The position numbers and the translations under genes are program-made. A stretch of DNA of 64,000 nucleotides from Cellulosimicrobium marinum (lineage in GTDB: Bacteria; Actinomycetota; Actinomycetes; Actinomycetales; Cellulomonadaceae), in the NCBI RefSeq assembly GCF_020551945.1, contig NZ_JAJBZH010000007.1, positions 51,914 through 115,913 on the forward strand, given 5' to 3'. Below are positions 33,793-40,671 of the stretch, in pieces. The notes under the pieces were generated by a model. It was given only the letters and a program-made list of their open reading frames with translations, did not search any database and was not told where the DNA came from. Each line of letters opens with the position of its first letter. Position 1 is the first letter of the stretch.

Positions 33793-34512
33793 TCACTCGC
33801 CCGCGCGGCGCAGGACCTCCGTGAGGCGGTTCGCGGCGGCGACGACCGATCCGGAGTGGAGGCGGCCCGGCTGGCGCGACAGGCGCTCGACGGGCCCGGA
33901 GATCGAGACGGCCGCGACCACGCGCCCGGACGGGCTGCGGACGGGCGCGGAGACCGACGCGACCCCGAGCTCGCGCTCCGAGACCGACTGGGCCCACCCC
34001 CGGCGTCGGACACCCGAGAGGATCGTGGCGGTGAAGACGGCCTCGCGCAGCCCGCGGTGCAGGCGGTCGGGCTCCTCCCAGGCCAGGAGGATCTGGGCCG
34101 CGGAGCCCGCGTTCATCGTGAGTGTCGCGCCCACGGGGATCGAGTCGCGCAGGCCGACGGGCCGCTCGGCCGCGGCGACGCAGATGCGGTGGTCTCCCTG
34201 GCGGCGGTAGAGCTGAGCGCTCTCGCCGGTGTGGTCGCGCAGCGCGGTGAGCACCGGGTTCGCGGCGGCCAGCAGGCGGTCCTCGCCCGCGGCCGTGGCG
34301 AGCTCGTTGAGCCGCGGCCCGAGGACGAACCGCCCCTGCATGTCGCGGGCGACCATGCGGTGGTGCTCGAGGGCGACGGCGAGGCGGTGCGCCGTCGGGC
34401 GGGCGAGGCCGGTGGCGGTGACGAGCTGGGCGAGGGTGGCCGGGCCCGACTCCAGGGCGCCGAGAACCGAGGCCGCCTTGTCCAGGACGCCGACTCCGCT
34501 AGTATTGTCCAT
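33793..34512 (-). CDS. IclR family regulator, NdgR/AreB type
   Basis: 239-residue IclR regulator divergent from leuCD. The N-terminus [20 protein letters not shown], then [17 protein letters not shown] (recognition helix), closely resembles Streptomyces NdgR/AreB, which control leuCD and amino-acid-dependent growth. The effector domain runs from about 75 to 235 with [19 protein letters not shown] and [17 protein letters not shown]. The ATG at 34512 is 162 bp from the leuC start, with a palindrome in between. The leucine-biosynthesis role is inferred from this arrangement. Confidence 0.9.
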   Translation of the reverse strand: MDNTSGVGVLDKAASVLGALESGPATLAQLVTATGLARPTAHRLAVALEHHRMVARDMQGRFVLGPRLNELATAAGEDRLLAAANPVLTALRDHTGESAQLYRRQGDHRICVAAAERPVGLRDSIPVGATLTMNAGSAAQILLAWEEPDRLHRGLREAVFTATILSGVRRRGWAQSVSERELGVASVSAPVRSPSGRVVAAVSISGPVERLSRQPGRLHSGSVVAAANRLTEVLRRAGE

Positions 34513-34527
34513 AGGTCGATATTGGCG

Positions 34528-34542
34528 TCTCATGCACTGAGA
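34528..34542. promoter_or_regulatory. Candidate IclR operator between the regulator and leuC
   Basis: TCTCATGCACTGAGA is a perfect palindrome (TCTCA-N5-TGAGA), 15 bp upstream of the IclR start and 132 bp upstream of leuC. Its position suits shared control of both divergent promoters. Confidence 0.55.
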
Positions 34543-34674
34543 TGCAAGTCGGCGGGAGATGTTCCACCCGCTGGACGTTCTCCCCGGCATGCTGCCGGAC
34601 GGCGGACCATCGACCCAGACGGCCCCCCGTGCCCCCGCGGGGACGCCGTGACAGACGACGAGGAGATGAGCAGC

Positions 34675-36156
34675 ATGGCCGGCACGCTGGCGGAGAAGGT
34701 CTGGGACGCGCACCTGGTGCGACGCGGCACGAACGGGTCGCCCGACCTCCTCTACATCGACCTCCACCTCGTCCACGAGGTGACGAGCCCGCAGGCCTTC
34801 GAAGGGCTGCGCCTCGCCGGCCGCCCCGTGCGACGCCCGGACCTCACCATCGCGACCGAGGACCACAACACGCCCACGCTCGACATCGACCTGCCCATCG
34901 CGGACCTCACCAGCCGCACGCAGATCGACACGCTGCGCAACAACGCGCGCGAGTTCGGCGTCCGCATCCACTCCCTCGGCGACGCCGACCAGGGCATCGT
35001 CCACCAGGTCGGCCCGCAGCTCGGCCTCACCATGCCCGGCCTCACCGTCGTGTGCGGCGACTCGCACACCTCCACGCACGGCGCGTTCGGCGCGCTCGCG
35101 TTCGGCATCGGCACGTCCGAGGTCGAGCACGTCCTCGCCACCCAGACGCTGCCCCTCGCACCCTTCAAGACCATGGCGATCAACGTCGACGGCGCGCTGC
35201 CCCCGGGCGCGACGAGCAAGGACATCATCCTCGCGATCATCGCCAAGATCGGCACCGGCGGCGGCCAGGGCTACGTCCTGGAGTACCGCGGCGAGGCCAT
35301 CCGTAACCTCTCCATGGAGGCGCGGATGACGATCTGCAACATGTCGATCGAGGCCGGCGCCCGCGCCGGCATGATCGCCCCCGACGACACGACCTTCGAG
35401 TACCTCAAGGGCCGCCCGCACGCGCCCGAGGGCGTCGACTGGGACGCCGCCGTCGAGTACTGGCGCACCCTGCGCTCCGACGACGACGCGGTCTTCGACA
35501 CCGAGGTCACGCTCCGCGCGTCCGACCTCGAGCCGTTCGTCACCTGGGGCACCAACCCCGGCCAGGGCCTGCCCATCTCCGCGACCGTCCCCGTCCCCGA
35601 GGAGATCGCCGACGAGAACGAGCGCGTCGCCGCCGAGCGGGCCATCGAGTACATGGGTCTGACCCCCGGCCAGCCCCTGCGCGAGATCCCCGTCGACACG
35701 GTGTTCATCGGGTCGTGCACCAACGGCCGAATCGAGGACCTGCGCTCCGTCGCCAAGGTCGTCCAGGGCAAGAAGAAGGCCGACGGCGTCCGCGTCCTCG
35801 TCGTCCCCGCGTCGGCCCGCGTGCGCCTCCAGGCCGAGGCCGAGGGCCTCGACAAGATCTTCCTCGACTTCGGTGCCGAGTGGCGCAACGCCGGCTGCTC
35901 CATGTGCCTCGGCATGAACCCCGACCAGCTCACCCCCGGCGAGCGCGCGGCGTCGACCTCCAACCGCAACTTCGAGGGCCGCCAGGGCAAGGGGGGCCGC
36001 ACGCACCTCGTGTCGCCGCTCGTCGCCGCCGCCACCGCGCTGCGCGGGACGCTGTCCTCCCTCACGGACCTCGACCTGCCCGAGGGCACCGACATCACCT
36101 CGTTCGACGGCACGCCGCTCGCGCCGCTCGACCCGCGCGTCCTCGTGCAGGTCTGA
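34675..36156 (+). CDS. leuC: 3-isopropylmalate dehydratase large subunit
   Basis: Isomerises 2-isopropylmalate to 3-isopropylmalate with LeuD in leucine synthesis; cytoplasmic [4Fe-4S] aconitase-type protein, 493 residues. Cluster cysteines are visible in [14 protein letters not shown] and [29 protein letters not shown] and [18 protein letters not shown] are family signatures. The ATG at 34675 has GAGGAG at nine bases spacing; in-frame ATG 34666 and GTG 34648 are less well placed. leuD follows after 62 bp. Confidence 0.96.
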   Translation: MAGTLAEKVWDAHLVRRGTNGSPDLLYIDLHLVHEVTSPQAFEGLRLAGRPVRRPDLTIATEDHNTPTLDIDLPIADLTSRTQIDTLRNNAREFGVRIHSLGDADQGIVHQVGPQLGLTMPGLTVVCGDSHTSTHGAFGALAFGIGTSEVEHVLATQTLPLAPFKTMAINVDGALPPGATSKDIILAIIAKIGTGGGQGYVLEYRGEAIRNLSMEARMTICNMSIEAGARAGMIAPDDTTFEYLKGRPHAPEGVDWDAAVEYWRTLRSDDDAVFDTEVTLRASDLEPFVTWGTNPGQGLPISATVPVPEEIADENERVAAERAIEYMGLTPGQPLREIPVDTVFIGSCTNGRIEDLRSVAKVVQGKKKADGVRVLVVPASARVRLQAEAEGLDKIFLDFGAEWRNAGCSMCLGMNPDQLTPGERAASTSNRNFEGRQGKGGRTHLVSPLVAAATALRGTLSSLTDLDLPEGTDITSFDGTPLAPLDPRVLVQV

Positions 36157-36218
36157 GCGTCCCCGCGCCGAGCGCCGCCACCCACCCGTCGCCCCGAAGA
36201 CTCGAAGAAGGTCCCGCC

Positions 36219-36854
36219 ATGGAGAAGTTCACGACCCACACCGGCGTCGGCGTCCCGCTGCGCCGCAGCAACGTCGACACCGACCAGATCATCCCCGCCG
36301 TCTACCTCAAGCGCGTCACCCGCACCGGGTTCGAGGACGCCCTGTTCGCCGCCTGGCGCGGCGACCCCACCTTCGTCCTCAACCAGGACGCCTACCGCGC
36401 CGGGTCCGTGCTCGTCGCCGGCCCCGACTTTGGCACCGGCTCCTCGCGCGAGCACGCCGTGTGGGCGCTCAAGGACTACGGCTTCCGCGTCGTCCTCGCC
36501 TCCCGGTTCGCCGACATCTTCCGCGGCAACTCCGGCAAGCAGGGCCTCGTCGCCGGGATCGTCGCGCAGGAGGACATCGAACTCCTCTGGAAGATCCTCG
36601 AGACCAGCCCCGGCACCGAGGTGACCGTCGACCTCGTCGCGCGCACCGCGTCCGCGCAGGACGTCACCGTGCCGTTCCAGATCGACGACTACACGCGCTG
36701 GCGCCTCATGGAGGGTCTCGACGACATCGGTCTGACGCTCCAGCACGAGGACGAGATCGCCGCGTTCGAGGCGACGCGCGCGTCGTGGCGGCCGAAGACC
36801 CTGCCGGCGAAGACGCTCCCGAAGGTCGAGATCGAGGCGGCGCGGCCCGTCTGA
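36219..36854 (+). CDS. leuD: 3-isopropylmalate dehydratase small subunit
   Basis: Swivel-domain partner of LeuC, 211 residues. Starts [20 protein letters not shown] and carries [35 protein letters not shown] and [15 protein letters not shown], all strongly conserved in LeuD. The ATG at 36219 follows GAAGAAGG. The frame extends upstream into leuC as shadow sequence. A large structured repeat element begins 24 bp after the stop and may end the transcript. Confidence 0.97.
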   Translation: MEKFTTHTGVGVPLRRSNVDTDQIIPAVYLKRVTRTGFEDALFAAWRGDPTFVLNQDAYRAGSVLVAGPDFGTGSSREHAVWALKDYGFRVVLASRFADIFRGNSGKQGLVAGIVAQEDIELLWKILETSPGTEVTVDLVARTASAQDVTVPFQIDDYTRWRLMEGLDDIGLTLQHEDEIAAFEATRASWRPKTLPAKTLPKVEIEAARPV

Positions 36855-36878
36855 GGCTGCGTGCCACTGGGCCCGGGG

Positions 36879-36983
36879 GCGGGTCCTGCGGAGGTGAGGA
36901 CGGGTCTACCATCCGCGGGGCTCGTCCCGCGCCCCGCTCCCGCCAGTCCCACCACGACCCGTCCTCACCTCCGCAGGACCCGC
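36879..36983. repeat. Structured repeat element, copy B
   Basis: A 28-bp perfect outer stem (36879-36906 with 36956-36983) closes a 49-nt loop. The loop starts TACCATCC. It contains an inner 7-bp hairpin GCGGGGC (36915-36921)/GCCCCGC (36931-36937) with loop TCGTCCCGC. It then has CTCCCGCCAGTCCC and ends CCAC. Copies A and C share the unpaired segments, while both stems mostly differ in sequence but stay paired. Located between the convergent leuD and LLM genes, where it could also terminate transcription. Confidence 0.92.
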
Positions 36984-37094
36984 CCGTGACGGGGTCGCCG
37001 ACAGCGGGGTGCTGCGCGGATCAGGTCCGACGGCGGTCCTCGCCGTGGGCGTCCGGCGCTCGCCCACGGGCGGGCGAGGTGCCGCACCAGGCTG

Positions 37095-37135
37095 CGCGAG
37101 GTAGTACCGAGGTCGCGCGGGGTAGTACCGGGGTT
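37095..37135. repeat. Pair of 20-bp GAGGTAGTACCG repeats
   Basis: Two adjacent 20-bp units read GCGAGGTAGTACCGAGGTCG and, with a few changes, GCGGGGTAGTACCGGGGT. They abut the stop codon of the LLM oxidoreductase gene (minus strand). A related copy abuts the ybaK stop, and a diverged triplet lies at 220-282. Confidence 0.75.
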
Positions 37136-38028
37136 CAGGGGCGGGGCGGGCCCTGGCGGATCGTGTCGAGGAGGGCCGTCGGGGTGGCGGTGTCGGGGTT
37201 CCAGCGGGACTCGACCCACCAGGTGGCGCCCGCCTCGGCGAGGTCGGCGAGCTGTTCGGTCGCGGCCGCGCGGTCGGCGGGGAGCTCGCCCTGGAGCACG
37301 ACGTCGAACGGGCGGTCCGCGGGCAGGCCCAGCTCGGCGCGGCGTGCGGTGAGCCAGGAGACGAGGGCGGAGACGTCGTCGGGCGTGGGGACGTCGAAAC
37401 CGCGCTCGCCCCGGAGCTGGAGCACGGTCCCGTCGGCGCGCAGCGCGCGGTCGAGCGAGCGGCGCGGCGGTCGGGCGGCGTCCCACACGCCCACCGGCCA
37501 CACCGGCACGCGGTGCCCGGTCCCGGGGCGGTCGACGGGGCGGGGGAGGAACTGCATCTCGCCCGTCTTTAGGCGCGTCCCGGCGAACGCGAACGGCTCG
37601 CCCGTCCAGGCGCGGTCGAGGAACGCGAGGGCGTCGTCGAGCTGCTCCGCCCGGGCGCGCAGCTCCTGAGGCTGGTCGGGGACGGCGGAGAACCCGCCGT
37701 CGTCGAGCACCCCCACCCCGACGGGCAGGACGAGCCGACCGCCCGACAGGTGGTCCACCGTGAGCGCCTGCCGCGCGACCTCCCACGGGCGGCGTCGGGG
37801 CAGGGCGAAGACCATCGCGCCGAGCGTGACGCGCTCCGTGCGGACGGCGGCGGCGGCGAGCATGGCCCACGGGTCGAACGTGTCGACCGCCATCACGCTG
37901 ATGCCGTCCCACGAGAAGAACCCGTCCCAGCCGTGCTCCTCGGCGGCCACGGCCATCTCGACGACCTGCGTGGCGGAGCCGAAGCTCCCGACCACCCCGA
38001 CCTTCATCCCCACGTCCGGTGCGCTCAT
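37135..38028 (-). CDS. LLM class flavin-dependent oxidoreductase
   Basis: 297-residue bacterial-luciferase-like enzyme, probably using F420 or FMN. Seen are MKVGVVGSFGSATQVVEMAV, AEEHGWDGFFSWDGISVMA, DPWAMLAAAAVRTERVTLGAMV and RRRPWEVARQALTVDHLSGG, the typical LLM start through the third barrel strand. Substrate unknown. The ATG at 38028 (MSAPDVGMK) is preferred over an in-frame ATG at 38055. A long hairpin lies between corC and this gene. Confidence 0.85.
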   Translation of the reverse strand: MSAPDVGMKVGVVGSFGSATQVVEMAVAAEEHGWDGFFSWDGISVMAVDTFDPWAMLAAAAVRTERVTLGAMVFALPRRRPWEVARQALTVDHLSGGRLVLPVGVGVLDDGGFSAVPDQPQELRARAEQLDDALAFLDRAWTGEPFAFAGTRLKTGEMQFLPRPVDRPGTGHRVPVWPVGVWDAARPPRRSLDRALRADGTVLQLRGERGFDVPTPDDVSALVSWLTARRAELGLPADRPFDVVLQGELPADRAAATEQLADLAEAGATWWVESRWNPDTATPTALLDTIRQGPPRP

Positions 38029-38063
38029 CCCTCCACGGTAGGCGGACCCACCCACGCCGTTGG

Positions 38064-38114
38064 GTGCGGGGGATCTGTCGTCGCCGGACGGTCCGGACGA
38101 CAGATACCCCGCAC
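38064..38114 (-). terminator. Long hairpin between corC and the LLM oxidoreductase gene
   Basis: A 19-bp stem with one mismatch pairs 38064-38082 (GTGCGGGG...TGTCGTC) with 38096-38114 (GACGACA...CCCCGCAC), around GCCGGACGGTCCG, which can pair further. It begins 14 bp after the corC stop on the minus strand. Most likely the corC terminator; a 5' leader role for the LLM gene is possible. Confidence 0.75.
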
Positions 38115-38128
38115 TCAGCGGGGCGGGG

Positions 38129-39439
38129 TCAGCGGGGCGCGGGGGAGACGTCGAGGCGCGTGATGCGGCGGTGGGACACCTCGGTCACGGTGAGCCGACG
38201 GTCGCCGACCTCCACGTGGTCGCCCACGACCGCGAGCCGGCCGAGCTCGGCGAGGACGAAGCCCGCGACGGTCTCGTAGGGGCCGTCGGGCAGCTCGACA
38301 CCGGTGCGGCGCGCGAGCTCCTCGATGGTCTGCCCAGCATCGACGCTCGTGGTGCCGCCGTCCTCGCGCGCGGCGGACGGCTCGTCCGGGTCGTACTCGT
38401 CGCGGATGTCGCCGACGAGCTCCTCGACCAGGTCCTCCAGCGTGACGATCCCGTCGGTACCGCCGTACTCGTCGACCACGACGGCGATGTGCACGCCCTC
38501 GCTGCGCATGCGCGCCATCGCGGGCAGCACCGTGTTCGTCGCGGGCAGCTCGAGGATGGGCCGGACGACGTCGCGCACGAGCACCGGGCGCCCGGTCGTC
38601 GGGTCGGTCTCGGGGTGGTCGGGGCAGTCGCGGCCGAGCAGGTCGCGCACGTGGAGGAACCCGACGACGTCGTCGAAGTCCTCACCGGTCACGGGGTAGC
38701 GGGAGTAGGGCGCGGCGGCGACGGTGCGGGCCGCCTCGGCGAGGGGCGTGTCGCCGGCCATGAACGACACCTCGCCTCGCGGCGTCATGGCCTCGGCGAG
38801 CGACCGGTCGCCGGCGGCGAACACGTCGTCGAGGATCTGCCGCTCGTCCTCGGGGATGTCCTCGTGCGCGAGGACGAGCTCGCGCAGCTCCTCCTCGCTC
38901 ATCTCCTCCCCGCGCGCGGACGGGTTGCCGCCGAGCAGCCGCACGACGGCGTCGGTCGAGCGCGACAGCAGCCAGATGACGGGGCGCATGAGGGTCGCGA
39001 ACCGGTCGAGCGGCGGGGCGACGGCGAGCGCGACCGACGCCGAGCGCTGCAGCGCGATGCGCTTGGGGACGAGCTCGCCGAGCACGAGCGACAGGTAGGC
39101 GACGAGGAGCGTGAGCGCCACGAGGGCGACGGTGTCCGCGAGCCCGGGCGGGAGCCCCAGCCCTTCGAGGACCGGGGCGAGGTCGGGGGCCAGGGTCGAC
39201 GCGCCGTAGGCGGCCGAGAAGAACCCCGCGACGGTCACGCCGATCTGGACGGCGGCGAGGAACCGGTTGGGGTCGCGCGCGACGGCCGCGACCCGTGCCC
39301 CGCGCGCGGACTGCTTCTCGAGCTGCGCGACCTGGCTCTCGCGCAGCGACACGAGCGCGATCTCCGTGCCGGCGAACACCCCGCCGACGAGGACGAAGAG
39401 CAGCACGAGAGCGATGTTGGTCCAGGTGCCGGAGTCCAT
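38129..39439 (-). CDS. CNNM/CorC-type (HlyC/CorC) transport protein
   Basis: 436-residue membrane protein linked to Mg2+ or Co2+ handling. The N-terminal CNNM (DUF21) domain has about four helices (1-190) with GGVFAGTEIALVSLRESQVAQL and VLGELVPKRIALQRS. A CBS pair spans about 205-330 (MTPRGEVSFMAG; VDEYGGTDGIVTLEDLVEEL), and the C-terminal transporter-associated domain (345-425) has YETVAGFVLAELGRLAVVGD. Architecture and length match the family. Upstream by 127 bp is the DUF808 gene on the same strand; the gap holds a 16-bp direct repeat (39513 and 39537). Confidence 0.92.
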   Translation of the reverse strand: MDSGTWTNIALVLLFVLVGGVFAGTEIALVSLRESQVAQLEKQSARGARVAAVARDPNRFLAAVQIGVTVAGFFSAAYGASTLAPDLAPVLEGLGLPPGLADTVALVALTLLVAYLSLVLGELVPKRIALQRSASVALAVAPPLDRFATLMRPVIWLLSRSTDAVVRLLGGNPSARGEEMSEEELRELVLAHEDIPEDERQILDDVFAAGDRSLAEAMTPRGEVSFMAGDTPLAEAARTVAAAPYSRYPVTGEDFDDVVGFLHVRDLLGRDCPDHPETDPTTGRPVLVRDVVRPILELPATNTVLPAMARMRSEGVHIAVVVDEYGGTDGIVTLEDLVEELVGDIRDEYDPDEPSAAREDGGTTSVDAGQTIEELARRTGVELPDGPYETVAGFVLAELGRLAVVGDHVEVGDRRLTVTEVSHRRITRLDVSPAPR

Positions 39440-39566
39440 CGCCCCATCCCATCAGACGTGGCGGTTCTATGAGAGCCGGGACGGCGGCACCTGGCCGGGC
39501 GTCGGTCGGGGAGCCGCGTCCGAGGTCGCGTCGGCCGCCGCGTCCGAGGTCGAGTGAGGTGTCGCG

Positions 39567-40559
39567 TCAGGCGTCGGTGGGTGCGGTGGGCTCCGGGCCG
39601 GCGGGCGTCTGCTCGTGGCCCGCGGGCTCGCGGTGCTTGCGGCGGGGGATCAGGTGGACGACGAGGACGACGAGCCCGCCGACGAGCACGCCGACCACGG
39701 CGGAGCACGCCGTGTTGACGAGCCAGGCGAGGAAGCCGCCGACGCCCGCGACGCCCTCGACCGCGTGCTCGAGGTGGTGCACGACGTCGTACGGGCCGTG
39801 CCAGCCGAGGTCGTAGGCGCCCTGGAGGAGGATGTGCCCGCCGACCCACAGCATCGCGACGATCCCGACGAACGAGATCACCGACATGACCTTGGGCATC
39901 GCGCCGACGAGCCCGACGCCGAACCGCTGCACCCACCCGGTGCGGCGCCCGGCGAGGTGGAGACCGATGTCGTCCATCTTCACGATGAGCGCGACGACCC
40001 CGTACACGACCGCGGTGATGAGGAACGCGACGATCACGAGGATGATCAGGCGCGACCAGAACCCCTCGGACGCGACCTCGTTGAGCGCGATGACCATGAT
40101 CTCGGCGCTGAGGATGAAGTCGGTGCGGATCGCGCTCGACACGACGGTGTCCTCGTCGACGGCCTTCTTCTCGGCCTTGTCCTCGACCTCGGCGTGGTGC
40201 GATCCGGAGACGAGCTCCCACACCTTCTCCGCGCCCTCGAACGCGAGGTACAGGCCGCCGACCATGAGCAGCGGCGTGAGCAGGAACGGCAGGAACTGGC
40301 TGAGCAGCAGGATCGCCGGGAGGATGAACAGCAGCTTGTTGCGCAGGGAGCCCGTGGCGATGCGCTTGATGACGGGCAGCTCGCGCTTCGCCGCCAGGCC
40401 CTCGACGTACCGGGGGGTCACGGCGGTGTCGTCGATGACGACGCCCGTCGCCTTGGCGCTCGCGCGGCCCGCGGCGGCGGCGACGTCGTCGACCGACGCC
40501 GCCGCGAGCTTGGCGAACGCCGCGATGTCGTCGAGGAGGGCGGCAAGTCCGACGGCCAT
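39567..40559 (-). CDS. DUF808 family (YedI-like) membrane protein
   Basis: 330-residue membrane protein with about seven helices. The start MAVGLAALLDDIAAFAKLAA followed by DDVAAAAGRASAKATGVVIDD is characteristic of DUF808, as are KRELPVIKRIATGSLRNKL and YLAFEGAEKVWEL. Function unknown. The ATG at 40559 begins the conserved domain; the frame is open to 40652 without conserved residues. A polar tail of about 20 residues ends the protein. Confidence 0.88.
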   Translation of the reverse strand: MAVGLAALLDDIAAFAKLAAASVDDVAAAAGRASAKATGVVIDDTAVTPRYVEGLAAKRELPVIKRIATGSLRNKLLFILPAILLLSQFLPFLLTPLLMVGGLYLAFEGAEKVWELVSGSHHAEVEDKAEKKAVDEDTVVSSAIRTDFILSAEIMVIALNEVASEGFWSRLIILVIVAFLITAVVYGVVALIVKMDDIGLHLAGRRTGWVQRFGVGLVGAMPKVMSVISFVGIVAMLWVGGHILLQGAYDLGWHGPYDVVHHLEHAVEGVAGVGGFLAWLVNTACSAVVGVLVGGLVVLVVHLIPRRKHREPAGHEQTPAGPEPTAPTDA

Positions 40560-40671
40560 GAGGTCTCCGTACGCGGGCCCGGTGCGCCGCGGGCGGGTCC
40601 GCCGGTCGTGTCGGGTGCGGCCGCAGCATCGTAGCGGCCGCTCGCGGCGCACGGGCGGCTGCGTCCGGCGC

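Noticed and set aside
39513-39552. 16-bp direct repeat GCCGCGTCCGAGGTCG before the corC start region
   Set aside because: Short, only two copies, simple GC-rich composition; probably slippage without function.
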